In this document: positions 11,216 through 21,310 of the stretch, piece by piece
Position numbering within the stretch: the first letter of the stretch is position 1
Layout: each line of letters begins with the position of its first letter
Source: Castanea sativa
Lineage: Eukaryota > Streptophyta > Magnoliopsida > Fagales > Fagaceae
Direction of reading: 5' to 3'
Assembly: GCF_040712315.1 (NCBI RefSeq)
Contig: NC_134013.1
Location: forward strand, 43,412,001 to 43,476,000
Length of the DNA stretch: 64,000 nt
Position numbers and translations under genes: made by a program
The notes under the pieces: generated by a model
The model's input: only the letters and a program-made list of their open reading frames with translations
Databases searched by the model: none
What the model was told of the DNA's origin: nothing

Positions 11216-11280
11216 CATGTGGTGTACAAGGGTGGCGACAAGTTTTGTGGGGGCAGCCCTCACATGTGCTTATTAGAAAG
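11216..11280. repeat. 62/65-bp dispersed repeat, copy 2
   Basis: This is the counterpart of 115-176, sharing the core GTGGTGTACAAGGGTG and AGCCCTCACAT. It has a 3-bp insertion near its end and is otherwise unannotated. Confidence 0.6.
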
Positions 11281-11394
11281 TAATCGTTAGAGAAAAACTC
11301 CATTTTGTCTAATCCTAGAAATAAAGTTAAATTTCCAGTATTGAAAAATAAAAATAAAACTTATAGCTTTGTTTTATTGTTCGAAAATCCAAGC

Positions 11395-11505
11395 AATAAT
11401 AATAATAATATTAATAATAATAATAATAATAATATGATCGTGAAAGGACATTATGGAATAGAAAGAACAAAATATACATACATACATACATATATATATA
11501 TATAT
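11395..11505. repeat. (AAT)n and (CATA)n/(TA)n microsatellites
   Basis: An (AAT)n run occupies about 11395-11434. A (CATA)n grading into (TA)n occupies about 11475-11505 and directly abuts the left LTR of Gypsy-1, which obscures any target duplication there. Confidence 0.8.
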
Positions 11506-11509
11506 AAGT

Positions 11510-12100
11510 TGTAAGGGCACGTTTTAAATTCAAAGCCCAAAGGTGAAAAAGACTAAGGCCCAAAGAGCCCAAAACAATGAATTTGTAGAAAGTGGTTTAG
11601 AAACTGAACTCCAATGAGTTGGACAGTAATTACAGTAGACCGAATGATACTTGAAAGCATGAATAAACAGTTTTGTGCAAAGAAAATCATCATCAGCAAA
11701 GTCTGAGGATGGTAGTTCTTATATATTTCTGTCAGGCTTAAACACAATGACAGTTCTTGAGTGTTCAGTGATTTTTCCACAGATTATCTCATGATCCCCT
11801 TATAATGGGGATTTCCTTCTTTATATTCCCCTTCCTCACTTCATCTCAGCCCTCCACATGTAAATCATATTGCTGGCTTTAATACTTGTCCCATCAGCAC
11901 CTTCCTGAAGTCTTTATGGGTAGCTGTAAGGCTAGAGGTCACTATTCAGGTATCACCTCCACATTAACGCGGCTAAAGAGTTAGCTGCAGAGCATTCAAT
12001 ACAGTGATAGCAGCTTTCTTCTTAGATATTTCTCATATTTCGTTTGTCTTATCCTCATCTGATGGTTATCCTTATAAATATGAACATCTGGTGCCTTGTT
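11510..12100 (-). repeat. Gypsy-1 3' LTR (left copy), minimum extent
   Basis: It aligns with 18713-19300 up to TATGAACATCTGGT; beyond that the two diverge. The LTR may extend further inward, since the promoter-like spacer to 12778 has no other identity. On the minus strand a TATAAAG motif at about 11820-11826 is kept in both copies (about 19019-19026 in the other), at a plausible distance for the LTR promoter. Confidence 0.8.
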
Positions 12101-12778
12101 CTTGACGAGAAGTCGGACCTTGACCTACTCTACTTAGTCGGGGAGGTGTTTCTCCTTGGACTGTACTCCCAATCACTTATGACCAGACTTCTTCCACGGA
12201 CTATTGACTTGTATGCCCTCATTAGTATCTACTTGTCTTCAAACGACTTGATGTCCACGGACACGGCCCACAGGCCAACAGCCATTTCCGGGCCCTTTAT
12301 CCTTACAATCGCCCCACGAAATTCCATTCTTTTGCTTCTCGGAAAAAAAAGGGGGGATTTCGATCATCCAATAGCTATCCTTCCCATTTTTACGTCATCT
12401 CTTTCTATGCAGGTGTCTTTTCAACTGCCAAGAAGCATGCTCCTGACACTTTGGCATCTGGGACGCGTTTGCATTTATTTCTTACAGCGCCATGTTTCCC
12501 ACGTTCTACGGTGTGATGAAAATCCTACGGTGGAAACTTTTATGGGGATTTTAGCGGGAACTGTCCCGCTTACTTTTCCCATTCACATATAGATTGCTTA
12601 AAGATTTCAGTTGTTCCACGTTTTGCATCTTCAACTCTCAAGAACCAGTCCGATGAGCTCTCCTTCTCTTACATAAGTTACCCTTAGCACTTTTTTTAAA
12701 AAAATTTAGAACCTTCCCCTCCTCAGCCTCTCTAATTTCACCTCGTCTTCTTAATGCTTTCAAATATTTTCCGAATGG
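12101..12778. other. Inner LTR or promoter region of Gypsy-1
   Basis: There is no protein signature here despite a 182-aa open frame at 12044-12592. The segment sits between the recognised LTR and the plus-strand gene. It ends in a pyrimidine-rich stretch (about 12705-12740) that on the minus strand is purine-rich and could be the PPT. It may also hold the promoter of the plus-strand gene. Confidence 0.4.
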
Positions 12779-15360
12779 GTTGATTTGCTAGTGTAGTAGA
12801 CACCCCAAAAGGTATAGAGAGCTTTAAAGCCCGCTACCCTATTCCACCTAAGGTTTCCCTTAGGTATTGCCGCCGAGGGGAATAGCATGCCCTGAGGCAA
12901 GAAGGGGAAGTGGTAATCCCTATGATTGCCTTTATAGAAGGAAGGATGAGAATCACTATGGGTAGAGTGACTAGGGACTATCTTATTACCCATAGACTTT
13001 CCCTTACTCAATGCACCCCTAATGTGTTTAGGATTCTAGGTAGTGTAGATGCCCTCAATGAAAAGATGAATGTGAACCTTACTCGCCACGAGGTTAACTG
13101 GGTTTACAATCATCACAAACTCATAGACCATGGGTACTATCTAAAAACTGGAGTCCTTGCGGTCAGACTTATATCGTGTCTCCTTGAGTCCAACAAGGGT
13201 ATGGATAAAGATTTCTTAATCATCTCAGGGGAGTGGCATGATGGACTTCATTGCCTAACACAAGAAGGGACACCAGGTGGGGTGCTTAGATCTAGGGTTA
13301 TTACTCTAATAGTATCCTTTTTCTTACTGACACTTTTTGTGCTCACTTCTTTCATTTTTACTTGTAAATTTGTTCTTATTTTACCTGTGTTGTTTTCTTA
13401 CTGTGTTTTTACTTTTGGCAAATTTGCAGATAAGTATTCTACAATTCCAAATCTTAACCTTGTCAACGAGCCCGATTTGACAAAGATACTCAAGGCCGAA
13501 ATCTTTGTGCATAATAATGGACGGCTAAAAACGGCCCACCTCATCCTCGGTTACGATCCCATCTCATCGAGCTTCCAGGCACCCAAGTACGTGATAAAGG
13601 CGAAAAACCCCCGCTTGCATCAGATCAATATTGCAGTACTAGACTTCCTTGTTGGTCCTGCTCCAAGAGGTGTACAACAAGTGGAGTTACCCTCTTAGGG
13701 CACTACCGAGGAAGAAGCAACCTCTTCCCAACCAGCTTCTGAGGAAACAATAAGAGTAATTGAAGTTTCGAACACCAAGGAAGACTTTGAGATTTTCAAC
13801 CAAACTCAATCTCCAGAACCTCCAGTCGTTGATTTCAGCCACCCTCTTCTAGCCCAAGTAAGCAGTAACCAAGAAGCCCCTAGTGCACCAGACGCGATGG
13901 TACTTCAATGCAAAGCCAAAACGAGCCCTTTCAAACTTATGGAGTCCAACATAGGGGGCACTGTGCACGAGGTGGCTGCCCAAACTAAACCTCTTACTCC
14001 TCCTCCTACCCACACCTCCCAACCTGATCTTGGAGACAAGAAGAGAAAACGGGATCAAATGGGCAAGGATGTAGTGGTGGAAGGAGGGGCATTCCCCCCA
14101 AAGAAACCGAGCCCTAGAAAGGGGCCAAAGTGGTCAGGACTATTCAAACGAGGTCTTCAACAAAAGGGCCCATTACGAAGAGGGGGCATGATCGTCGCAC
14201 TAAGACTCCAGCTTAGAACCCCCCTTTGGTGCTGAATGGATCTCCTCTCCTTATAGATTTTTCTATCAGGGATTTCCAAAAAGTAAAAGTCGGGTACGTA
14301 GCAGACGCCTTGGAGCAGCCCCTGCTACTGCTTGATGACATGGCCAACCTAAGGACCATGAAGAAACACAAAGTGTTTCTTACTTTGAAGAGAGATCTCA
14401 TGATGGTATGGGTTTCCCCTCTTTCTCTCTCTTTTTTTTTTTTACTTAGTATTCCCATTACTTTCTCTCATCATCTCGTTGTTTTTGTTTTTTTAAGGCT
14501 GTTCAAGCTGCGCATATGGCCAAGGAATTGGTGAACAATTCCCACAAGCAAATGAAGGAGGAAGAGGGAAGGCACATAGTTGCTGTGGATGCCTTCGCCT
14601 TGGCCGAGAAGAGGATCCAAGACCTGAACACCAAGCTGATCGAGGCTGACAGGGAGAAGAAAAGCACCGAAGCTACTCTACAAGGGGCTGAGAGGCAGGC
14701 GGAGAGTCAGCGCAAACAACTCCGTCAGACTGAGGACCAGCTAACTACAACTAAGGAGCAAATAGGGATCTTAAAAAAAAAGCTGGAGGAGGCAGAGAAA
14801 GCTGCATAAGAAGCCGAGCAGGAAGGGTATGTCATTAGGGTGGCAGAGACTGAAAATACCCTCAGGGCTAAGGTTTCTGGGGTTTGCAAGGACTACTGCC
14901 TCCAAGTGTGGAATGAGGCTCTAAACCAAGCTGGAGTAGATGCTTCCTCCACCTTAAGGAGACTAGAGAGTGTCTACTATACCCCAGCCATCCGAGAGTC
15001 AGGCCCTGCTGACCCTAAGGCTGAGACTGCTCCTAAGACCTTGACTCTAATAAAGATTCCTCTACCATTACTTTTCCTTCTTCCACAATTTCTTTTAAAG
15101 GGGTTGCTCAAGCTGATGCTACTAGGAAAGAAAAAGTTACTGTAGACAAGGTAGCACTCGAGGCCACAAAGCTCCCACCTGCATCCAGGGACTCCTCTAA
15201 AGAGAAGGGTACTTCCTAGAGTCGAGAAATAGTTTTGGTGACTGTTCCCATTCCTGCCAAGGAAGATTCTAAGGGTAAAGTTTCTACTTCCTCAGCAACA
15301 GCACTTGAAAAATCTGTTTAGGACCCAGCAAAAGAGAACCCTCCTCCCAAGACCAAGTGA
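12779..15360 (+). pseudogene. Antisense ORF of Gypsy-1 ('putative gypsy type transposon' family), multi-exon
   Basis: The gene runs opposite to gag-pro. Residues encoded around 12910-13290 (M-R-I-T-M-G-R-V-T-R-D-Y, S-G-E-W-H-D-G-L-H) resemble the N-terminal domain of plant proteins labelled putative gypsy type transposon. An intron ends at TTTGCAG, 13423-13429. The second exon continues through a proline- and lysine-rich linker (K-K-R-K-R-D, 14038-14052). A second intron with GT...AG ends occupies 14406-14497. The last exon encodes a coiled coil rich in E, K and Q (about 14516-14810). Stops at 13696-13698 and 14807, and frameshifts near 14170 and 15060, break it. Function is unknown; antisense ORFs 3' of pol are described for Tat-type elements. 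Confidence 0.7.
14406..14497 (+). other. Intron 2 of the antisense ORF
   Basis: The donor is GTATGG after ATGATG and the acceptor is TTTTTAAG. The 92-bp segment is T-rich and contains no conserved residues, while the protein resumes immediately after with A-V-Q-A-A-H-M-A-K-E-L. An intron in a retrotransposon survives only if the gene is transcribed opposite to the genomic RNA, which is the orientation here. Confidence 0.7.
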
Positions 15361-15949
15361 TGCCCAGGATATGTTTTGTAGGGTTTTTTTAAGTGTATTT
15401 CTCTTTATATCCAGTTCATTGTTTACATTCCTAAATATGTACTTGCTTTGCCTTTTTCAAGGCTTGACTTAATGCAAAATATTAAATTACTTTATATTTC
15501 ACTATTTTTGTGCAAAGTTAAATATGATGTCTCTTCCATTCAGTACTTAACTGATACAAACATAATCTAATTCGAAATATATTTTCATTCTTAACTTTAA
15601 CAATTATTTATGCAAGTGGTAGTCTAGCTGCTACATTCCATGCAAATGGCAATATAATGGACTAACCTTTCTAATCCCATAATGTTCAACAAAGTGTAAT
15701 TTAACTTCAAAACATGCCTTATGTATCTGAGATAAGTAGCTCAAAGGATTATGCATACTATTGGATTCTCTTTTTAACTTCAAATAATACTCCACTTAGA
15801 AATAGATCCAGGTATTTGCAGTTGTTAATTTATCCACGAATATATCATGGATATACTTGCAAATGCTTTAAGTAATGCTCAATGGCATATTTCTTAGTTA
15901 AGTTATTACAAAGAGAGTCTTGATTATCCACTATAGATATATTAAATAC
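15361..15949. other. AT-rich spacer between antisense ORF and minisatellite
   Basis: No coding signature is visible. In Gypsy-1's own direction this is part of the 3' non-coding region; the missing RT-integrase block would have lain to the right of it. Confidence 0.5.
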
Positions 15950-16425
15950 TAATTTACCCAAGGTATGCGGTTCGAGGAGCCAGACATGACCGAGGTTCTG
16001 TTTAGTACTTAGATAACCAAAGAAGTGTTAATTTACCCAAGGTATGTGGACCGAGGAGCCAAGCATGACCGAGTTTCCGTTTAACACTTAAAGGAAGAAG
16101 AAGTATTAATTTACCCAAGGCATGTGGTCTGAGAAACCAGACATAACCGAAGTTTTGTTTAATACTTATGCAAATAATGAGGAATATTAATTTACCCAAG
16201 GTATGTGGTTCGAGGAGCTTGGCATGACCAAGGTTCTATTTAATACTTAAACAAATAATGATGAGTATTAATTTACCCAAGGTATGTGGTCCAAGAAGCC
16301 AAGTATGACCAAGGTTCTGTTTAATACTTAAACAAATAATGAGGAGTATTAATTTACCCAAAGTATATGGTTTGAGGAGACAGGCATGACCAAGGTTCTG
16401 TTTAATATTGAAAGGAATAAAAAAA
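15950..16425. repeat. Minisatellite, six units of 78-81 bp
   Basis: Units start at about 15950, 16028, 16106, 16187, 16268 and 16349. Each begins TTAATTTACCCAAGGTATG and contains CATGACCGAGGTTCTGTTTA or a variant. Periods are 78, 78, 81, 81 and 81 bp. Tandem arrays in this position, next to the pol-3' junction, are known from Tat-lineage gypsy elements. Confidence 0.95.
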
Positions 16426-16439
16426 AAACGTATAATATT

Positions 16440-17103
16440 TTAAACAAAAATGTGGCAGAGACGCCTTTCATTAATAGTAATACATTCGCAGGTTATTTAC
16501 ATTCCAAAGGCGTGGTACAACATTTTCATCTAGATCTTCCAAAAAATAAGCCCCTATACCTTTGTTTTTCCCAATAACAATTTTTTTTAACTCTTCACAC
16601 TTTGCCCCTTCTGCCACCACATCCGTGGACAACACTATTTTCTTTGATTGCTACAAATCCTTCTCTACAGAGGCCAAGGACTTACATCCAATCTGATGCC
16701 TAATTGCAGTCACTAGACATTGTCTGGCCATAGATTTACTCCCAAATATCTCCTCAACTTGATCTCCTAATGGATACTTCACCTTCAAGTGCAAGGTGGA
16801 AGAAACATCCCCCATGGCATGAAGTCAAGGTCTTGCCATAATAGCAGTGTAGGGAGAATATGCATCTACTACAATGAAGTCCACTTCCACGACTTCTGAC
16901 CCCACCTGAATAGGCAATCTAATTTGACCCTTTGGGATGACTGTTTTCCCATCAAATCCTACTAAAGAAGAATCACAGCAAGCCAGGTCTTCAAGCTTCA
17001 ATTTGAGCCCCTTATATAGATCAAGGTATATAATTTTTACCGCACTGCCTTGATCTACCAGCACTCTCCTCACATCATACCCTCCAATCCTGAGGGTAAC
17101 CAC
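16440..17103 (-). pseudogene. Gypsy-1 aspartic protease region
   Basis: Read on the minus strand, the frame from 17103 gives V-L-V-D-Q-G-S-A-V-K-I, the active-site loop of a retroviral-type protease with Q in place of the more usual S or T. It continues to V-V-D-A-Y-S-P-Y-T-A-I-M-A-R-P. Conserved residues persist beyond the stop near 16825 to about 16500, e.g. V-S-S-T-L-H-L-K-V-K-Y-P. RT should follow, but the minisatellite does instead. The protease would have cut the gag-pol polyprotein. Confidence 0.8.
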
Positions 17104-18662
17104 TAGAGCATCATCATGTGGTTACAAGGTTCCAACCTTATCCTCATCAAAAAAGCCCAAAACTGGTCGGATTTCAATTCTACTCCTCTTGGGGTCAAGG
17201 GTCAGGTTTTCCGCAAATGGCCGAGCTATAGACATTACCTTGGATGAATGGGAACCAGTCCTTCCTGGGGTAGCAAGAATAACACTAATCGTCCCCAAAG
17301 GCGGTCTTAAAGAAGCATCTCTCTAATATCCCGACCCTGCTGGCTTCCCTATCCAATGGGTTGATACAAAAATTGTTTTAACTTCCCAATTTTAACCAGC
17401 TGCTCCAGATGGTCCCATAAGGTCCTACATTCTTCTGTAGTGTGTCTTCAATCCTGATGGTACTAATAATGAAGACTTTGGTTGCACTTCGTGGGGTCCC
17501 CACCCATCTTATTTAGCCACTTGAAGTTTGGCTCATTCTTTATTTTCTCAAGAATTTGGTGCACAGGCTCCCTGAACACAGTGCTAACTACTTAGGTAGT
17601 AGTAGATCCAGTATGTCCAGTAAAATCCCTCCTGGGTCAATTGTTATTATACCTCTCCAATCTGAATCCCCTTGGCCTTGGGGAACTACTTTGGCCTTAC
17701 CCTTTCCTTATTGTTGGTCCTCCTCAACCCGTTTATACTCATCAATATGATCCATAAGTTGGCGTACACTCCTAGTAGGCTTTCTAGTTAAAGACTTCCT
17801 TAAATCATGCTCAGCAGGTAGGCCGACCTTGAAAGTCCTTATTGCCACATCATCAAAATTTCCATCTATTTCACTTAACATCTCCAAATACTTGTCCGAA
17901 TACGTCTTTAGGGTTTTACCCTCTTGCATGGTTATAGACAGAAGGGAATCCAAGGGACTAGGAACCCTACTACAAGTAACAAAACGAGCTTCAAAAGCTC
18001 TAGTAAGCTCCTTAAAGAATTTGATTGAAATTCCTTCAAACCATTGAACCATCTCATCACCACTAGCCCTAGGTTGGATGGGAACACCTTGCACATCAAG
18101 GCTTCATTCTTCGAGTGAACAGTCATTCTTTGATTGAAATGGCTAACATGCTCCACAAGGTCTATCCTACCATTATACATGGTAAAAGTTGGCTGTGTAA
18201 ACTGCCGAGGAAGCTTTCCTCCTTTAATCTTCCACATAAATGGTGATTTAGAAATCTAGAGCAAGGCCCTGCTCATAGCATCATTGCCTAGGCTCCCGTG
18301 AGATGGACTTTTGCTCCTCTACCTATAATGGCACTCCTCATCACACGAGAAAGACTCACAAAGGGGAGTCCTTGATCTAGGCCTGTAACTATCATCATTA
18401 TCATCATCAAAGGAAGGCTCTGAGCTTGAAGGAGTCCCTCTCTGTCGCTTACGACGTAGTTTCCTCCATAAGTGGTCAATCTCCAACTGCATATTCCTAG
18501 TGCTTTCTCCTTGGGACATATGACTCCCAATCTAGAATGACTTCTACTTGTATGGGTGGTGTGTACACTAACCTCACGGTCTTTCCTCCGCTCAAGATTA
18601 AGAAAATGATCTTGACGTTGAGATCCCACAGACTCTTTACAGTTTGGCCTTGAACCCACCAT
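17104..18662 (-). pseudogene. gag: Gypsy-1 gag (Retrotrans_gag)
   Basis: From the ATG at 18662 (M-V-G-S-R-P-N) the minus strand encodes a charged N-terminus with an R-K-R/S-R-S-R rich stretch. The Retrotrans_gag domain follows: F-T-M-Y-N-G-R near 18180, then L-T-R-A-F-E-A-R-F and Y-S-D-K-Y-L-E-M, with V-G-L-P-A-E-H-D-L-R-K-S near 17810. Frames switch near 18290, 18090 and 17700, so it is a pseudogene. The start is chosen because it lies 30 bases inside the PBS. Gag would form the particle and bind RNA. Confidence 0.8.
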
Positions 18663-18691
18663 GATTACGTGATGAACTCAAGAGTGTTCAA

Positions 18692-18710
18692 GTTCCTACA
18701 GATGGCGCCA
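18692..18710 (-). promoter_or_regulatory. Gypsy-1 primer binding site
   Basis: On the minus strand, two bases after the LTR end CCCTTACA, the sequence TGGCGCCATCTGTAGGAAC appears. TGGCGCC is the common start of a PBS in plant gypsy elements. The location confirms minus-strand orientation and marks 18713 as the LTR edge. Confidence 0.8.
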
Positions 18711-18712
18711 AT

Positions 18713-19300
18713 TGTAAGGGCACGTTTTGAACTTAAAGCCCAAAGATGAAAAGGACTAAAGCCCAAAGAGTCCAAAACAATGAATTTGTAGAGAGTAGGC
18801 CAAAAACTAAACTCCAATGAGTTGGAAAGTAATTACAGTAGGGCGAATGATACTTGAAAGCATGAATAAACAGTTTTGTGCAAAGAAAATCCTCCTCGGC
18901 AAAGTCCGAGGATGATAGTTCTTATATATTTCTCTCAGACTTAAACACAATGACAGTTCTTGAGTATAGTGATTTTTCCACAGATTATCTCATGATCCCC
19001 TTGTAATAGGGATTTCCTTCTTTATATTCCCCTTTCTCACTTCATCTCAGCCTTCCACGTGTAGATCAGATGTGCTAGTTTTGATACTTGTCCCATCAGC
19101 ACCTTCCTAAAATCTTTGTGGGTAGCTATAAGGCTAGAGGTCATTGTTCAGGTATCACCTCCATATTAATGTGGCCAGAGAGTTAGCTGCAAAGTATTGA
19201 ATGCGGTGGTAGCAACTTTCTTCTTAGATATATCACATCTTTCCTTTGTCTTATCCCCATCTGATGCTTATTCTTACTAATATGAACGTCTGGTACATTG
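18713..19300 (-). repeat. Gypsy-1 5' LTR (right copy)
   Basis: It is homologous to 11510-12100, ending at CTGGTACATTG, where similarity stops. It carries the same minus-strand TATAAAG near 19019-19026. Its outer end lacks a matching target duplication, so it may be truncated. Confidence 0.85.
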
Positions 19301-19681
19301 AATGCTTATTCCTAATCTCATGCTCCCATTGGCTTCATCAAGAGCAAATCCCTTTTCCTGCATATGTAATGTAACACTAGTTGTCCTTATTGTAGTCATG
19401 CAAGATAGATGCTTAAGGCCACTTCTTATATATATGTGCTATTGTTATTTTCTATTCTTCCAATAATAATAATAATAATAATAATAATAATTTATTGTGT
19501 ATTCATTTTCTCTATCTATCTTAGCGCAATGAAAACCTTTTTTTTTTTAGAATTAGAGCATTGAAAACTTAAGTACGTTACTTTAGACACCATATCTTTA
19601 ATTCTCCTATTAAATTCAATTAAATAATTAATTTTAGGTACCACACTTACAAAATTGTACTTTTTTTTTTGAAAATACAAA
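19301..19681. other. AT-rich spacer with (AAT)n
   Basis: An (AAT)n run lies at about 19463-19492. The segment 19632-19689 carries AGGTACCACAC and ACAAAATTGTAC. The reverse complement of these recurs at about 22827-22856, so a small GGTACC-bearing repeat was the target of the hAT insertion. Confidence 0.5.
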
Positions 19682-19689
19682 ATGGTACC

Positions 19690-20473
19690 CAATGGCGGCT
19701 CCAGGAATTTTTTTCCTGGGTGTTCCTTAACAAGCATAAATTACACAATCTAATAAAAAGAAAATTTTATATACTGACAACAACAACAATCAAAAAACAC
19801 GCAACTACTTAAAGTTTACAATTGTTTTCTACGAGTTTTCATATTTTGAAATTGTTGCATGATAGTATCATTATCAATGCTAAAAGCTATATCTTTTTTC
19901 AATATACACAACCAAGCAATCATTTATCCACTGATCTCCCATTCGATTGCGCAGTTCATTCTTTATTAATAAAATTATTAATTATTGTTGTTTAGTTGTT
20001 TCATTAATTTGTTTGTCTTTTATAAACTATAATTTGTTATATTGTTGTTTCATTAATTATAAAAGTATTAATTGGTGTTTAGCCTAACATAATTTAATAT
20101 TTTTTTTACTTATAATGTATTGGTTAATTATACTACTTTAATTATTGTTGTTTATTCGAACAATAAACTTTATTGCTTTAATTTGTGTGCTCATCTACCC
20201 CCCTCATGCCTGATGCCCCAATCACAAAAGAAAGCTGACAATTAGAAAATTTCACAATCACAATACACATTACACTAAAAGACAATTAATATCTCACCAA
20301 CACCAACACCAACACCAACACACAGCAACACCAATGGATAAGATAAAGCCAAATTCAAACAGTCAAAAAAAGCAAAATATTAATAAAGCTAAAATTCGGC
20401 CAGCCAATGAGCCAATCATAGACTCACAGTTCAAAAGAGAGAGAGAGTTAGACTCTTAAAGATAATAAAGAAT

Positions 20474-20511
<38 letters not shown>

Positions 20512-21156
20512 AGACTCTCATTCAGTCATTCATTAATTTCATTTCATATTTTCATAGTTTTCAAATTTTCATTTCAGTGAGAGATTGAGAGAGAGTCAAA
20601 GAGAAAAAGAGAGAGAAATACCTTGAGGGAGCAAGCACCAGAGCAACCAAGGCGTCGAGCGATCTGCGATCTGCAATGAGGAGCGAGGGCGAGCGAGCGA
20701 CGACGACGACGATGTGCTCCGTTCTCGGATGAGCGAACGAGCTGAGGCGTTGCTCTGCAAGCGAGCGAGCTGCAACGATGTGCTTTAGGTTTGCTTTAGG
20801 CTTTAGTGATTTCTGATTTAGAAGTGGTTTTTGATTTAGTGGTGATTTGCTCTGTATTGGGGTTTGGTTTTTTTTTTTTTTTTTTGAGAATCCGTGGGTA
20901 GTACCTCTGTAATCCGTTGGGCTTGCCATGAGCTTGCCTTTGTTACAATTTTTTTTTTTTTTTTTTTCAGATTTTAGTTCAATTTTTTTTTTTGGGCTTT
21001 TTTTTTTTTTTGAAAGTAGAACAAATAATTTTTTTTTTAATTTGAGGGTGTTCCTAATACAGATCAAATATAAAAAAAATTTAATTATTATATATAAAAA
21101 AATTCAAATCAGGGTGCTCCTAGGAACACCCTGAGATGCACGTGGCGCCGCCATTA
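19690..21156. mobile_element. Non-autonomous hAT element with 8-bp TSD
   Basis: The ends are CAATGGCGGCTCC on the left and, reverse complemented, TAATGGCGGCGCC on the right. The subterminal GGGTGTTCCT is shared in inverted orientation (about 19716 and 21117-21132). The 8-bp duplication ATGGTACC flanks it at 19682-19689 and 21157-21164, the length expected for hAT. No transposase is visible; the interior has (AG)n at about 20477-20509 and long T-runs. A 168-aa minus-strand frame (20561-21067) is mostly K and S runs from low-complexity DNA and I do not call it a gene. Confidence 0.85.
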
Positions 21157-21310
21157 ATGGTACCTAATTTCAAATACAAAATCCTACTATTTTGATTTCC
21201 TTGTTAGTTTACGCTAATTAGTAATTAGTCTCATAGCTTAATTACCCTAGCAAACTTCACACTGCTAATTTCTCCTTCTTGAAATATGGTTAAACATGTG
21301 TATATATAAT

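Larger units (their letters stand above)
11510..19300 (-). mobile_element. Gypsy-1: non-autonomous Ty3/gypsy element with antisense gene
   Basis: Two LTR copies in the same orientation both begin TGTAAGGGCACGTTTT on the plus strand (11510 and 18713). The coding strand is minus: PBS at 18692-18710, then gag, then protease, read right to left. No RT, RNase H or integrase is present. Left of the protease lie a minisatellite (15950-16425) and a plus-strand intron-containing ORF, then the left (3') LTR. I therefore call it a deletion derivative that depended on a complete relative. No target duplication was found, and the outer end of the right LTR is unclear. Confidence 0.85.

Noticed and set aside
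12044..12592. 182-aa plus-strand open frame
   Set aside because: It overlaps the Gypsy-1 LTR and has no domain; residue composition follows the pyrimidine-rich DNA.
20561..21067. 168-aa minus-strand open frame in the hAT element
   Set aside because: Half of it is lysine, serine and short repeats translated from A/T-runs and (AG)n; no transposase motif.
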